From the NCBI GenBank assembly GCA_021325525.1, contig JAJPHB010000060.1, positions 1 through 61,268 on the forward strand: DNA of 61,268 nucleotides, written 5' to 3'. Each line of letters begins with the position of its first letter. Positions within the stretch are counted from its first letter, which is position 1. The position numbers were made by a program, and so were the translations under genes. This DNA is from Alphaproteobacteria bacterium (GTDB lineage: Bacteria > Pseudomonadota > Alphaproteobacteria > ATCC43930 > CGMCC-115725). The notes beneath the pieces were generated by a model that searched no databases, was not told where the DNA came from, and saw only the letters and a program-made list of their open reading frames with translations. Shown piece after piece: positions 30,842 through 41,341 of the stretch.

Positions 30842-31765
30842 CTATGCCCGCACTCGCACCGGCTCCCGCCAAGCCTCTTCGGTGATCGCGGCGCCGCGCA
30901 TCAGCGTCGTGAAACACCAGGCGGTGGGGTCGGCGAAGAGCGCCTCGAGCAGCTTGCGGTTCAGGCTGTGGCCCGATCGCATCCCGTAGAAATGGCCGAT
31001 GATCGGGCAACCAGCGAGATAGAGATCGCCGAGCGCGTCGAGCAGCTTGTGCCGAACGAATTCATCGGCGTAGCGCAGCCCGCCTTCGTTGAGAATAGCA
31101 TCGCCGCTGATGACGACAGCGTTGTCGAGCGAGCCGCCGCGCGCCAGCCCCGCCGCCCGCATGCGGTCCAGGTCTTGCAGGAAGCCGAAGGTCCGCGCCC
31201 GCGCCAGCTCCGCCTTGAAGCTCTCGCTGTCGAGGGCGAGGCTGATGTCCTGCCGGCTTACGGCCTTGCTGGGAAAATCGATCTCGAAGCTCATCGAAAA
31301 GCCGTGATCGGGCAGCAATCCCGCCGAGCGCGTGCCGTCTCCGACGGTGACGGGCTTCAGCAGCTTGATGGCGCGGCGCGCCGCATCCTGCTCGGCCAGT
31401 CCCGCGCATTCGATGAGGAAGAGGAAGGGCGCGGCACTCCCGTCCATGATCGGAATCTCGGGCCCGTCGATCTCGACGACGATGTTGTCGATCTCGGCGC
31501 CGGCGAGGGCGGCCATCAGATGCTCGACGGTGCCGACCGAAATTCCCTCGCCGTTGCCGAGTGTCGTGCACAAGGAGGACTCGACGACGTTCCGCCAATC
31601 CGCCGCGATCAAGGCGCCGCCGCCGGCAGGGTCGATGCGCTGGAAGACGATGCCGGTGTCCGGTGCCGCCGGTCGAAGGGTCAACGAGGTCTTGATTCCG
31701 GAATGAAGGCCGACGCCGCGGCAGTGGATCGCATTCTTGATGGTGCGCTGCTGCACGATACCCAT
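30842..31765 (-). CDS. lpxC: UDP-3-O-acyl-N-acetylglucosamine deacetylase LpxC
   Basis: The committed zinc enzyme of lipid A synthesis, 307 residues. It carries the zinc ligand His82 in VEHLMAAL, the later pair in [11 protein letters not shown] (His and Asp), and the catalytic His in MRSGHSLN. The N-terminus [22 protein letters not shown] matches the family. It is separated from ftsZ by 260 bases with an AT-rich segment, so it probably has its own promoter. Confidence 0.96.
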   Translation of the reverse strand: MGIVQQRTIKNAIHCRGVGLHSGIKTSLTLRPAAPDTGIVFQRIDPAGGGALIAADWRNVVESSLCTTLGNGEGISVGTVEHLMAALAGAEIDNIVVEIDGPEIPIMDGSAAPFLFLIECAGLAEQDAARRAIKLLKPVTVGDGTRSAGLLPDHGFSMSFEIDFPSKAVSRQDISLALDSESFKAELARARTFGFLQDLDRMRAAGLARGGSLDNAVVISGDAILNEGGLRYADEFVRHKLLDALGDLYLAGCPIIGHFYGMRSGHSLNRKLLEALFADPTAWCFTTLMRGAAITEEAWREPVRVRA

Positions 31766-32025
31766 TCTCGAACCTCGATCCGAATGACGGACGTTAAGGT
31801 TAAGGCCGTTCTCGGCGGCAGAGGGATAGCAACAACCTGAACGCGGAACAAATCACTCTTTATTACAGTTTGTTACAAGGTCTGCGCGCGAAAAGCAGTG
31901 TGTTTATAACAGGTTAATAACGACCGCCTCGGTTGCGCGCGCGTGTCGCGCCTTTGCGGGAGCGCCATTGGCGGGAGAACCGGGATCGCCGATTCTCCCG
32001 CCGTCCGTGCGGTATGCGCGCTCTT
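31766..32025 (-). promoter_or_regulatory. AT-rich ftsZ-lpxC intergenic region with putative lpxC promoter
   Basis: This 260-base gap is far more AT-rich than its surroundings between about 31850 and 31920. On the minus strand TTGTTC (31851-31846) and TATCCC (31828-31823) with a 17-base spacer could form a sigma-70-type promoter for lpxC. Two direct copies of TGTAA(C/T) lie just upstream (about 31862-31877), and two TTAACC half-sites on the same strand (31803-31798, 31917-31912) resemble CtrA half-sites but do not form a full site. Confidence 0.35.
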
Positions 32026-33513
32026 TCAGTTTGCCTGGCGGCGCAGGAAGGCCGGGATGTCGAGGAGATCCTCCTCGTTGCGCGCGGCGACGAGCCGCTC
32101 GCTCGGATCGAGGGCCGTCAGGCGCGGTTGCGGCGCCGATGGCGCGGTCGCGGGGCGCGGCGGCTCGGCATGGGCGCGCGAACGCCCGACGCCCGTGACG
32201 CGCTCGAAGAGGCTGGGGCCGCGCACCTTCTTCGCCGGGGCAGCGGGGCGCCCCCCATTCTCCATGGCGGCGACGGCGTAAGGATCCGGGGCAACTGCGG
32301 GCGCCGGTACGGCGGGCCGGGCAAGCGTCGGCTCGACGGCGCGCGGCGCGACGAAGGCGCCCTCGCGGACCGCCGCGCTCTCCGCCGCCTGAGCTGCCGC
32401 CGGGATGGGCTCGGGCGCCGGTTCAGCGGCCGGCGATGCTGCCGGCACGGGGGCGGCCGGCGCCGCGCCGGCAAGCGCAAGCGAGGCGGGCTCGCGGTCG
32501 CGGTCGCTCACCAGGCTGACGATCGGCCGCGGCTGCGCCGCGCTCGCTGCATCGATCCCGGTCGCGACCACGGAAATGCGCATCCGCCCGGCGAGCTTTT
32601 CGTCGAAGGTCGAGCCGAAGATGATGTTGGCCTCGGGATCGACCTCCTCGCGGATGCGGTTGGCCGCCTCGTCGACCTCGAAGAGCGTCATGTCGGCGCC
32701 GCCCGTGATGTTGATGAGGACGCCGCGTGCCCCTTTCATCGAAACGTCTTCGAGGAGCGGATTGGAAATTGCCGCCTCGGCGGCGTCGATGGCGCGGCGA
32801 TCGCCCTCGGCTTCGCCCGTGCCCATCATCGCCTTGCCCATCTCGCCCATGACGGCGCGGATATCGGCGAAGTCGAGATTGATGAGGCCGGGCATCACCA
32901 TGAGGTCGGTGACGCCACGGACGCCCGAATGCAGCACGTCGTCCGCCATCTTGAAGGCGTCGGCGAAAGTGGTCCGCTCATTGGCGACGCGGAAGAGGTT
33001 CTGGTTCGGGATGATGATGAGCGTGTCGACGAATTTCTGCAGCTCGGCAATGCCCGCTTCGGCGAGGCGCATGCGGTGCGAGCCTTCGAAATGGAAGGGC
33101 TTTGTCACGACCCCGACGGTGAGGATCCCGGCTTCGCGTGCCGCGCGTGCGATGACCGGTGCGGCGCCCGTCCCGGTGCCACCGCCCATGCCGGCGGTGA
33201 TGAACACCATGTTGGAGCCGGCCAGCGCCTGCATGATCTCGTCGAGCGCCTCTTCGGCGGCCGAGCGTCCGACATCGGGGCGCGAGCCGGCGCCGAGGCC
33301 GCGCGTCACGCTGACGCCGAGCTGAATGCGCCGCTCGGCGAGGTTCTGGGCCATCGCCTGCGCATCGGTATTGCAGATGAGGAACTCGCAGCCGACGAGG
33401 TTCGAGCGGATCATGTTGTTGACGGCGTTGCCGCCGGCGCCGCCGACGCCGACGACGCTGATGCGCGGCTTCAATTCGTGGTCGTCTCTCGGGATGCTCA
33501 GATTGATCGACAT
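32026..33513 (-). CDS. ftsZ: Cell division GTPase FtsZ
   Basis: The tubulin homologue that forms the Z ring, 495 residues. The GTPase core (about 15-325) has [11 protein letters not shown], the nucleotide signature GGGTGTG at 110-116 and the T7 catalytic loop with N212-L-D-F-A-D217. A long Ala/Pro-rich linker (about 335-480) precedes the conserved tail [11 protein letters not shown], which binds FtsA and other partners. GGAGGG lies 7 bases before the ATG at 33513. It follows ftsA by 127 bases and may have a promoter of its own. Confidence 0.97.
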   Translation of the reverse strand: MSINLSIPRDDHELKPRISVVGVGGAGGNAVNNMIRSNLVGCEFLICNTDAQAMAQNLAERRIQLGVSVTRGLGAGSRPDVGRSAAEEALDEIMQALAGSNMVFITAGMGGGTGTGAAPVIARAAREAGILTVGVVTKPFHFEGSHRMRLAEAGIAELQKFVDTLIIIPNQNLFRVANERTTFADAFKMADDVLHSGVRGVTDLMVMPGLINLDFADIRAVMGEMGKAMMGTGEAEGDRRAIDAAEAAISNPLLEDVSMKGARGVLINITGGADMTLFEVDEAANRIREEVDPEANIIFGSTFDEKLAGRMRISVVATGIDAASAAQPRPIVSLVSDRDREPASLALAGAAPAAPVPAASPAAEPAPEPIPAAAQAAESAAVREGAFVAPRAVEPTLARPAVPAPAVAPDPYAVAAMENGGRPAAPAKKVRGPSLFERVTGVGRSRAHAEPPRPATAPSAPQPRLTALDPSERLVAARNEEDLLDIPAFLRRQAN

Positions 33514-33640
33514 GCTAAGTCCCTCCAACGGTACTCGGCCCGGAGACGGGCCCATCGATGCGGGTTGCGGGCGGTGATCGAGAAAGAGGTCGCGCTGAGC
33601 GTCCGCCGCATCGGAAGGCGCGCGGCGCTCGGTCGCCATT

Positions 33641-34948
33641 TCAGAAATTCTCCTTGAGCCAATGGCCGACGCGGCCGAAGAAGCCGGCTGGCGCCTCGCC
33701 GTAGCCGCGCGTCTGGCGCGCCGTCTCGGCGCGTTCGGAAAGGGCGAAGTGCAAGAGACCGACGCAGGTTGAAAAGGCAGGACCCCCGGTCGCCTCGGCA
33801 AGGCCGGCGACGCGCAACGGTCGACCGATTCGGATTTGTTTGTCCAGGATCAATCCGGCCAATTCGCGCACGCCGGGAAGCTGGCAGGCGCCGCCTGTGA
33901 GGACGACACGGCGGCCGGCGACCTTGTCGTAGCCGCTCGCCTCGAGGCGGTTGCGGACGAGCTCGAAGGTCTCCTCGAGGCGGGGCGAGATGATGCCGAC
34001 GAGGAGCGATTTCGGCACATGGTTCGCCTGACCGTCCTCCTCTTCGCCGATCTGCGGCACGGCGATGGTCTCGCGCTCATCGGCGGGCGAGGCGATGGCG
34101 CTGCCGTAAAGCGTCTTCATGCGCTCGGCATGGGCGAGCGGGGTCGAAAGGCCGCGCGCGATGTCGTTGGTGACATGGCTGCCGCCGACGGGAATGCTGT
34201 CGGCGAAGATGAGGTTGTGATCGAAAAAGACGCCGATCGTCGTCGTGCCGGCACCCATATCGATGATGGTGACGCCGAGATCGGTTTCGTCCTCGACCAG
34301 CGCCGAGAGCCCCGAGGCGTAGGGGCTGGCGACGATGCCGGCGATTTCGAGGCGGCAGCGGCCGACGGCGGCCGTGACGTTGCGCAGCGCCGCCGGCTTC
34401 GCCGAGACGATATGCATGTTGACGCCGAGCTTCTTGCCGAACATTCCGCGCGGGTCGCGGATGCCGCGGCTGCCGTCGATCGAGAAGCCGACGGGGATCG
34501 AGTGGATGACCTCGCGCTCGTTCCCGTCCTTGAGGTTGTAGCCTTGGGCGAGAACGCGGCGCATGTCGGCGTCGCCGATTTCGCGGCCGGCGACCGAGAC
34601 CTCGACATTGATGATGCGCGAGGGCGGGAAGCTGCCGGAAATGTTGACGACGACCTCGGAGATGGTCGTTTCCGCCATCTGCTCGGCGGCGTGGATCGCG
34701 GTCAGGATCGCGGCGCTCGCCGCGTCGAGAGCGACGATGACGCCGTTGCGCACGCCTTTCGAGAGCTGATGGCCGATGCCGATGATCTTCGGGCCGTCCT
34801 CGGTGGCGCGGGCGATGAAGCAGCAGACCTTGCCGGTGCCGATATCGAGAGCGGCAAGGATGCTTCCGCGCGGCCGCGACGGTGCCTTCATGCGCGGGTT
34901 CCGCCGCGGCGCGGCGGACGAGGCGGTATCGATATGCTGCATGCTCAT
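33641..34948 (-). CDS. ftsA: Cell division protein FtsA
   Basis: An actin-like ATPase that tethers FtsZ to the membrane, 435 residues. It has [17 protein letters not shown] (phosphate 1), [17 protein letters not shown] and the 1C-domain region; the C-terminus ends [11 protein letters not shown], which is the amphipathic membrane-targeting helix. The N-terminal 30 residues before the ATPase core are Arg- and Pro-rich and longer than usual. The ATG overlaps the ftsQ stop as ATGA. Confidence 0.95.
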   Translation of the reverse strand: MSMQHIDTASSAAPRRNPRMKAPSRPRGSILAALDIGTGKVCCFIARATEDGPKIIGIGHQLSKGVRNGVIVALDAASAAILTAIHAAEQMAETTISEVVVNISGSFPPSRIINVEVSVAGREIGDADMRRVLAQGYNLKDGNEREVIHSIPVGFSIDGSRGIRDPRGMFGKKLGVNMHIVSAKPAALRNVTAAVGRCRLEIAGIVASPYASGLSALVEDETDLGVTIIDMGAGTTTIGVFFDHNLIFADSIPVGGSHVTNDIARGLSTPLAHAERMKTLYGSAIASPADERETIAVPQIGEEEDGQANHVPKSLLVGIISPRLEETFELVRNRLEASGYDKVAGRRVVLTGGACQLPGVRELAGLILDKQIRIGRPLRVAGLAEATGGPAFSTCVGLLHFALSERAETARQTRGYGEAPAGFFGRVGHWLKENF

Positions 34949-35817
34949 GTGCTCTTGGACCCCTGGCGGCCTTTCTTGGCTGGCGTCTTCGGCGGTTCGG
35001 GCACGACGCGCAGGACGAGGCGGTCGGGAAGGCGCATGTCGATCGCCTGCACGTCGCGCGCGAGCACGCGGCTCGTCCGCTCGAGCCGGGCGAGCTGGGC
35101 CCATGCGGCTTCCGGGCTGTTTTCCGGCAGCTCGACATCGATGCCGTTGTCGAGGCGAAGGTTCCAGCGCCGTCCGCCCATGCGTACCGCCGCGACGACG
35201 CGTCCGGAGAGGTCGGGCTCGCTCTTCACCATGTCGACCAGGGCGGCGGCATAGCGCGGCGCGTCATCGCCGACGATGACGATGAGATTGGGAAAGCGCT
35301 CCAGATGCTCGTCGGTGATGACGGTTCCGTCGCGATCGATGAGGAAGAGCTTCCCTCGGCGCTGCCAGAAGGCGAGAGGCTCACGCTCGACGAGGCGGAT
35401 GTGCAGCGCGTCCGGCAGGCGCCGTTCGACGGCGGCCGAGCGGATCCAGGGCAGCTCCTGCAGCCGCGCTTGTACTTCGGACGGCGAGACGGCGAGGATC
35501 GGTGTGCCGCGTTCGGCGCCGATGGCGCGGAGGATCGCCTCGCGCGTCGTCATGCGACGGCCTTCGACCTCGATGTCGGCGACGGCGAGACCAAACCGTG
35601 CACTCGCCGCCAGCGCGGCGTCGCCGAGTCGAGCCGAGAATTCGGCGGCATGTCCGCTCCGCTCGGCGTACCAGCCGCCGAGGCCAAGGCCGCCAAGCAA
35701 GACGATCCCGGCCCCGGCGAGGGCGAGACCGCTCCAGCCGAAAAGCTGGCCGCGGCGCGCGCGGCGAGCCGGACGCTTCGGCGCATCCGTGGCGCGGCGC
35801 GCTTTCAGGAATCGCAT
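34945..35817 (-). CDS. ftsQ: Cell division protein FtsQ
   Basis: A bitopic divisome protein of 290 residues. A Lys/Arg-rich cytoplasmic tail is followed by one transmembrane helix near 28-50 (GLALAGAGIVLLGGLGLGG), then the POTRA domain (ADIEVEGRRMTTREAILRAI, then LPWIRSAAVERRLPDALHIRLVER) and the beta domain. I start at ATG 35817, with GGAGAAC 5 bases upstream; it overlaps the ddl end by 13 bases. A TTG start seven codons earlier is possible. FtsQ forms a complex with FtsL, and usually with FtsB, which is not in this cluster. Confidence 0.93.
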   Translation of the reverse strand: MRFLKARRATDAPKRPARRARRGQLFGWSGLALAGAGIVLLGGLGLGGWYAERSGHAAEFSARLGDAALAASARFGLAVADIEVEGRRMTTREAILRAIGAERGTPILAVSPSEVQARLQELPWIRSAAVERRLPDALHIRLVEREPLAFWQRRGKLFLIDRDGTVITDEHLERFPNLIVIVGDDAPRYAAALVDMVKSEPDLSGRVVAAVRMGGRRWNLRLDNGIDVELPENSPEAAWAQLARLERTSRVLARDVQAIDMRLPDRLVLRVVPEPPKTPAKKGRQGSKST

Positions 35818-36725
35818 GCCGCGTTCTCCACGATCCAATCGACGAGCGCGCCGAAATCGATGCCGACATGCCGCGCGACATCGGGGACGAGCGAGGTCGG
35901 CGTCATTCCCGGCTGGGTGTTGATTTCGAGCAGATAAAGCCGGCCCGGCTCGCCCGCCGTGTCGTCGTAGCGCAGATCCGCGCGGCTGACGCCGCGGCAG
36001 CCGAGCGCGCGATGCGCGCGCAGGCCGATCTCGAGCGCCTCCTCATAGGCGCGCTTGTGGATCGGCGCCGGGATGATGTGGTCGGAGCCGCCGACGGCGT
36101 ATTTCGAGGTGTAGTCGTAGAAAGTGCCGCGCGGGCGGATCTCGCAGACGCCGAGGGCGCGGTCGCCCATTACGGCGACGGTGATCTCGCGGCCGGGGAT
36201 GAAGCGCTCGACGAGCGCTTCGTCATAGGCCCAGCCGCGCGCCTCTTCATGCCAGGAATTGTCGTTGGGGCGGACGATGCGGACGCCGACGCTCGACCCT
36301 TCATTCGTCGGCTTGACGACGAAGGGCGCCGGCAGCGGATCGGCGACGCCGAGCTTCTCGCGCGGCACCACGGCGCCTTCGACGAGCGGCAGCCCGGCCT
36401 TGGCGAAGACGGCCTTCGCCATCGGCTTGTCCATGGCGACGGCCGAGGCGAGGACGCCCGAATGCGTGTAGGGGATGCGCAGGAATTCGAGAATACCCTG
36501 CACCGTGCCGTCCTCGCCGCCGCGCCCGTGCAGGGCGTTGAACACGACGTCCGGCCGCGGTTTCAGCGCTTTGGTCAGCGCGCCGAGATCGCGCGTCACG
36601 TCGATGGTCCTCACGTCGTGGCCGCGGGCCGACAGGGCGGCCGCACATTCCTTGCCGCTCGACAGCGAGACTTCGCGCTCGGAGGACCAACCGCCCATCA
36701 GCACGGCGATCTTGCGCTTCTTCAT
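35805..36725 (-). CDS. ddl: D-alanine:D-alanine ligase Ddl
   Basis: An ATP-grasp enzyme of 306 residues that makes the D-Ala-D-Ala dipeptide for MurF. Motifs include [36 protein letters not shown], the ATP-grasp segment [15 protein letters not shown], and the catalytic [19 protein letters not shown] start at ATG 36725, which overlaps the murB stop as ATGA; the frame opens further upstream without similarity. The division-cluster copy is usually called ddlB. Confidence 0.95.
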   Translation of the reverse strand: MKKRKIAVLMGGWSSEREVSLSSGKECAAALSARGHDVRTIDVTRDLGALTKALKPRPDVVFNALHGRGGEDGTVQGILEFLRIPYTHSGVLASAVAMDKPMAKAVFAKAGLPLVEGAVVPREKLGVADPLPAPFVVKPTNEGSSVGVRIVRPNDNSWHEEARGWAYDEALVERFIPGREITVAVMGDRALGVCEIRPRGTFYDYTSKYAVGGSDHIIPAPIHKRAYEEALEIGLRAHRALGCRGVSRADLRYDDTAGEPGRLYLLEINTQPGMTPTSLVPDVARHVGIDFGALVDWIVENAACDS

Positions 36726-37663
36726 GCGACACCACCCCAGGCTGGCAGCGCGCTGCCGACGCGCTTGATTTCCCATTCGAGCGTGACGCCCGTGCTCTCG
36801 AAGACGCGGCGCCGCACTTCTTCACCCAAGCCTTCGAGGTCCGCAGCCGTGGCGGCGCCGGTATTGATGAGGAAGTTCGCGTGCTTCTCCGAGACTTGTG
36901 CGCCGCCGCGGGTGAGACCGCGGCAGCCAGCGCGATCGATGAGCTCCCACGCCTTGTGCCCGGGCGGATTGGCGAAGGTCGAGCCGCCGGTGCGCGCGCG
37001 GATGGGCTGGCTCGCCTCGCGCGCCGCCTGGATGTCGGCCATGCGCCGCCCGATTACCGCAGCGTCGTCGCTGGTGCCGGCGAGCTCGGCGGAGACGAAG
37101 ATCCAGTCGGCGGGCGCCGCCGATCGGCGATAGTCGAGTCCGAGCGCCGCCGCCTCGACCTCGTTCCGCCGGCCCGTGCCGTCGAGCGCGACCGCGCGGC
37201 GCAGCACGTCTTTCAGCTCCCGGCCATAGGCGCCGGCATTCATGCGCAGCCCGCCGCCGATCGTTCCCGGAATGCCCGAGAGGAATTCGAGTCCGCCGAT
37301 ACCGGCGTCGCGCGCCGCGAGCGCCACGTTGAGATCGAGCGCGCCCGCCCCGGCGCGAACGCTCGTCCCGCTGCATGCGACCTCGACAAAGCCGCGGCCG
37401 AGGCGGATGACGACGCCGGGAATACCGCCATCGCGAACGAGGAGGTTCGAGGCGACGCCGAGCACCGTCACCGGGACATCCGCGGGCTTGGCGGCAAGAA
37501 ACTCGGCCAGATCCTCCTCGTCGGCAGGTCGGAACATCACCTCGGCCGGGCCGCCGACGCGGAACCAGGTCACCTGCGCGAGCGGCGCGTTCTCGGTGAG
37601 GCGGCCGCGCACGCGCGGCAGGCGCTCGATGAGGCGCGGCGCCGATTGCCGGGCCGCCATCAT
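36722..37663 (-). CDS. murB: UDP-N-acetylenolpyruvoylglucosamine reductase MurB
   Basis: A 313-residue FAD enzyme that reduces the enolpyruvyl group to make UDP-MurNAc. It shows [28 protein letters not shown] (FAD contacts), [26 protein letters not shown] (the Ser that donates a proton) and the terminal [12 protein letters not shown] and EWEIKRVG segments of the type I short form. The start is the first of two adjacent ATGs and overlaps the murC stop as ATGA. Confidence 0.96.
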   Translation of the reverse strand: MMAARQSAPRLIERLPRVRGRLTENAPLAQVTWFRVGGPAEVMFRPADEEDLAEFLAAKPADVPVTVLGVASNLLVRDGGIPGVVIRLGRGFVEVACSGTSVRAGAGALDLNVALAARDAGIGGLEFLSGIPGTIGGGLRMNAGAYGRELKDVLRRAVALDGTGRRNEVEAAALGLDYRRSAAPADWIFVSAELAGTSDDAAVIGRRMADIQAAREASQPIRARTGGSTFANPPGHKAWELIDRAGCRGLTRGGAQVSEKHANFLINTGAATAADLEGLGEEVRRRVFESTGVTLEWEIKRVGSALPAWGGVA

Positions 37664-39084
37664 GCCGGCCGCTCCGAAGCGCCGAGACGGTCCAGCTCGC
37701 CCGGCAAGCTCTGCGCCCAATAGGTGATGGAGCCGGCGCCGAGGCAGACGACGAAATCCCCCGGCTTCGCCAGCTCGCGCACGAGCGGCGCCAGCTCCTT
37801 CGGATCGGAGAGAGGCTGCGCGTTGCGGTGCCCGCGCGCCCGCAAGCCGGCGACAAGCGCATCGCGGCTCGCTCCCTCGATCGGCTGCTCGCCCGCGGCA
37901 TAGACCTCGGCGACGACGACGATATCGGCGTCGTTGAAGCAGGTGCAGAACTCGTCGAAGAGGTTGGAGAGCCGCGTGTAGCGATGCGGCTGCACGATGG
38001 CGATGACGTTGCCGGAAGCGGCGCTCCGCGCCGCGCGCAGCACCGCCGCGATCTCGACGGGGTGGTGGCCGTAATCGTCGATGACGGTGACGCCGTTCCA
38101 TTCGCCGGTCTTGGTGAAGCGGCGCTTCACGCCCTTGAAGCGGCCGAGGGCGCTGCGGATCACCTCCTCGCCGAGGCCCATCTCCTCGGCGACCGCAATC
38201 GCCGCCAGCGAATTCTGCACGTTGTGCTGGCCGAACATCGGCAATTCGAGGTGCCGCAAGGTGCGGCTCGTGCCATTGAAGCGGTCGGCGATGACGACGT
38301 CGTAGCGGGCGCCTTTGGGACCAATCTCGATATCGACGCCGCGAATATCCGCCTGCGGGCTCATGCCGTAGGTGACGATGCGGCGATCGGCGACGCGCGG
38401 GATCATGCTCTGGACGACGGGATGATCGATGCAGAGCGCGGCGAAACCATAAAAGGGGATGTTCGTGATGAAGCTCTCGAAGGCCTGCTGCACCGCATCG
38501 AAATTGCCGTAGAAATCGAGATGCTCGGGGTCGATGTTGGTGACGATGCCGATCGTCGCCGGCAGCTTGACGAAGGTCCCGTCGCTCTCGTCGGCCTCGA
38601 CCACCATCCAATCGCCGGCGCCGAGCCGCGCATTGGTGCCGTAGGCGTTGATGATGCCGCCGTTGATGACCGTCGGGTCGAGCTGCGCCGCATCGAGCAG
38701 CGCGCCCACCATCGAGGTCGTCGTCGTTTTGCCGTGCGTGCCGGCGATCGCGATCGACCATTTGAGGCGCATGAGCTCGCCCAGCATCTCGGCGCGCCGG
38801 ACCACCGGCACGAGGCGGGCGCGGGCGGCGACCACCTCGGGATTGTCGCGCTTCACCGCCGAAGAGATGACGACGACTTGCGCGTTGCCGAGATTCTCGG
38901 CGCGGTGGCCGATCGCGATGGGAATGCCGAGCTCCGCGAGGCGGCGGACATTGGCGCTTTCGGCGATGTCGCTGCCCTGCACCTCGTAGCCGAGATTGTG
39001 CAGGATCTCGGCAATGCCGCTCATGCCGATGCCGCCGATCCCGACGAAATGGATCGTGCCGATGGTGAGGGGGAGGGCCCTCAT
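37660..39084 (-). CDS. murC: UDP-N-acetylmuramate:L-alanine ligase MurC
   Basis: A Mur ligase of 474 residues that adds L-Ala to UDP-MurNAc. It has [17 protein letters not shown], the ATP loop [38 protein letters not shown], the central [13 protein letters not shown] and the C-terminal [14 protein letters not shown]. All residues expected of an active Mur ligase are present in the motifs seen. It starts with ATGA overlap on the murG stop and ends overlapping murB. Confidence 0.97.
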   Translation of the reverse strand: MRALPLTIGTIHFVGIGGIGMSGIAEILHNLGYEVQGSDIAESANVRRLAELGIPIAIGHRAENLGNAQVVVISSAVKRDNPEVVAARARLVPVVRRAEMLGELMRLKWSIAIAGTHGKTTTTSMVGALLDAAQLDPTVINGGIINAYGTNARLGAGDWMVVEADESDGTFVKLPATIGIVTNIDPEHLDFYGNFDAVQQAFESFITNIPFYGFAALCIDHPVVQSMIPRVADRRIVTYGMSPQADIRGVDIEIGPKGARYDVVIADRFNGTSRTLRHLELPMFGQHNVQNSLAAIAVAEEMGLGEEVIRSALGRFKGVKRRFTKTGEWNGVTVIDDYGHHPVEIAAVLRAARSAASGNVIAIVQPHRYTRLSNLFDEFCTCFNDADIVVVAEVYAAGEQPIEGASRDALVAGLRARGHRNAQPLSDPKELAPLVRELAKPGDFVVCLGAGSITYWAQSLPGELDRLGASERPA

Positions 39085-40223
39085 GCGGCTTTCCCCTCTA
39101 TTCCGCGGCTGTTGCCGCTGCCCTCGATCAGCGCGAGAACGAGATCGGCGAGCCGGCTCGCCGCATCGGGGCGCCCGAGCGCATGCGCCGCCGCCGCCGC
39201 CCGCGCTAGCCGTTCGGGCGCATCGAGCAGCTCGGTGAGGAGGCCGGCGAGGCGTTCGGCGGTGAATTGTGGCTGCCCCATCGCCCAGCCGGCGCCGGCG
39301 GCGGCGAAGGCGGCGGCATTCGCCGTCTGATGGTCGTCGGCGGCATGCGGGTAAGGGACGAGGATCGCGGGCCGGCCAATGACCCCGAGCTCGGCCACGG
39401 TCGAGGCGCCGGCCCTGGCGATGACGAGCTGAGCGCGTGCAAGGCGCTGCGGCACATCATCGAAGAAGCTGGCGAGCTCGGCGGTGATGCCGTCCTGCGC
39501 GTAGCGCGTGCGCACGCTCTCCAAATCCTCCGGCCGCGTCTGCTGGTTGAGGCGGACGCGGCCGCGCAAGGCAGGAGGCAAGAGCGAGAGGGCGTCGGGC
39601 ACGACCATGCTGAAGACGCGCGCCCCCTGGCTGCCGCCGAGGATCAGAATCTCGATGCCGCCGCTTTGCACGGGAACGGTATAGGCTTGGGCGCGGAACC
39701 CGGCGATCGCCGGACGCACCGGATTGCCGGTCACGACGGCGCGACGGCGTTCGGCCGGCTTCAGCCGTCCCGTCTCGGCGAAGCTGAGGGCGAGGCGGCG
39801 GGCTCTGCCGGCGAGGAGGCGGTTCGCGCGGCCGAGCAGCGCGTTCTGCTCATGGATGACCGTCGGCAGCCCCAGCCTTGCCGCCGCGGCGACCGTCGGG
39901 ACCGAGGGGTAGCCGCCGAAGCCGATGACGGCAGCCGGCGCGAGCTTGCGCAGGGTGGCCCGCGCTTCGACCACGCCGAGCAAGAGCTCGACGGTCCCGC
40001 GCATCTTGCCGATGAGGCCGCCGTCGAAGCGGCCGGCGCGGATGCGCATGGTCTCGACGCCCGGCACGCGGTCGCCGAAGCTCTGGCCCCGCCGGTCGGT
40101 CATGAGGGCGACGCGTCGTCCGCGCGCGGTGAGCTCGCGCGCCAGCGCCTCGGCGGGAAACATGTGTCCGCCCGTGCCGCCGGCGGCGAGCACGATGGGG
40201 CCCATGGCGGCGGCGCGCGCCAT
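39081..40223 (-). CDS. murG: Lipid II synthase MurG
   Basis: A membrane-associated GT-B glycosyltransferase of 380 residues that adds GlcNAc to lipid I. Two conserved G-loops appear: [17 protein letters not shown] near the N-terminus and [10 protein letters not shown]; the donor site region reads [12 protein letters not shown], with [17 protein letters not shown] following. The start is the ATG whose A is shared with the ftsW stop (TGATG). An ATG six codons later is also possible. Confidence 0.96.
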   Translation of the reverse strand: MARAAAMGPIVLAAGGTGGHMFPAEALARELTARGRRVALMTDRRGQSFGDRVPGVETMRIRAGRFDGGLIGKMRGTVELLLGVVEARATLRKLAPAAVIGFGGYPSVPTVAAAARLGLPTVIHEQNALLGRANRLLAGRARRLALSFAETGRLKPAERRRAVVTGNPVRPAIAGFRAQAYTVPVQSGGIEILILGGSQGARVFSMVVPDALSLLPPALRGRVRLNQQTRPEDLESVRTRYAQDGITAELASFFDDVPQRLARAQLVIARAGASTVAELGVIGRPAILVPYPHAADDHQTANAAAFAAAGAGWAMGQPQFTAERLAGLLTELLDAPERLARAAAAAHALGRPDAASRLADLVLALIEGSGNSRGIEGKAA

Positions 40224-41341
40224 CAGCCGTCCACTCCGCCATATCGGCGTCGCGTCAGGGCGAGAGCCATGCCCATGCCGAGACCAAGAGCGAGGAGCGA
40301 CGAGCCGCCATAAGAGATGAACGGGAGGGTCATGCCCTTGGTCGGCATCAGATGCAGGCTCGACGCCATGTTGATGATCGCCTGCAGCCCGAACTGGACG
40401 AAGAGCCCGGTAGCCGACAGCACGATGAAAAGATTGTTCTCCTGGAAGACGCGCGAGAAGCCGCGCAAGACGATGAAGGCGAAGATGAGGACGATGAAGA
40501 GGCACGCGACGAGCCCGAGCTCTTCGCCGGCGACGGCAAAGACGAAATCGGCATGCGCGTCCGGAAGCCATTCCTTGACCGTACCCTCGCCCGGCCCCTT
40601 GCCCCAGAGGCCGCCATTCATGAAGGCTTCGATCGAGCGGTCGACTTGATAGCTGTCGCCCGCGGCGGGATCGAGGAAACGGTCGATGCGGCTCGTCACA
40701 TGCGGCAAGAGAAAATAGGCGCCGACGAGCCCGGCGACGCCGCAGCCCACCCCCACTGCTACCCAGTAGAGGCGCAGCCCGATGAGGAAGAATTGCGCGA
40801 ACCAGACCACCGAAATGACAACGGCCATGCCGAGATCGGGCTGCTTGATGAGGAGGGTGACCACGATGAAGAAGAGGACGCTGGCGATGGCGGGCCCCGG
40901 GAAATCCGGTCGCAGCTTGCTTTCGGCAAGGAGCCAAGCCGTCACGACCGCAAAGCACGGCTTGACGAATTCCGACGGCTGCAAGGACAGCCCGGGAAGG
41001 TTGATCCAGCGCCGCGCGCCCTTGATTTCGACTCCCGCGACGAAGGTCATGGCGACGAGGGCGATGCCGATGAGGAAACCGATCACGGCGAGGCGGCGGA
41101 TCGTCATCGGCGTCTGCAGCGAGACGACGAACATGATGAGCACGGCAATCGGCAGCAAGGCCAATTGGCGCCGCACGAAATGCATGCTGTCGTAGCCGAT
41201 GCGCTCGGCCACGGCCGGGCTCGCCGCCATGGTGAGGAGCGCGCCGAACCCGATCAGCACGGCAAGAGCGACGAGGCTCCAGCGATCGACCGTCCACCAC
41301 CAGCGCGCGACGGCGCTCTGATCGGTGCGCGCGAAGGTCAT
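40223..41341 (-). CDS. ftsW: Septal peptidoglycan glycosyltransferase FtsW
   Basis: A SEDS-family polymerase of 372 residues with about ten transmembrane helices. It pairs with FtsI to make septal glycan. It carries the typical ARRWINLPGLSLQPSEFVKPC with catalytic-site neighbours, KQPDLGMAVVISV, GKGPGEGTVKEWLPDAHADFVFAV, and the terminal SYGGSSLLALGLGMGMAL. The ATG overlaps the murD stop as ATGA. Confidence 0.95.
   Translation of the reverse strand: MTFARTDQSAVARWWWTVDRWSLVALAVLIGFGALLTMAASPAVAERIGYDSMHFVRRQLALLPIAVLIMFVVSLQTPMTIRRLAVIGFLIGIALVAMTFVAGVEIKGARRWINLPGLSLQPSEFVKPCFAVVTAWLLAESKLRPDFPGPAIASVLFFIVVTLLIKQPDLGMAVVISVVWFAQFFLIGLRLYWVAVGVGCGVAGLVGAYFLLPHVTSRIDRFLDPAAGDSYQVDRSIEAFMNGGLWGKGPGEGTVKEWLPDAHADFVFAVAGEELGLVACLFIVLIFAFIVLRGFSRVFQENNLFIVLSATGLFVQFGLQAIINMASSLHLMPTKGMTLPFISYGGSSLLALGLGMGMALALTRRRYGGVDG

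Noticed and set aside
31798-31917. TTAACC elements upstream of lpxC as CtrA sites
   Set aside because: Only half-sites are present; no TTAA-N7-TTAA or TTAACCAT element was found, so CtrA control is not supported.
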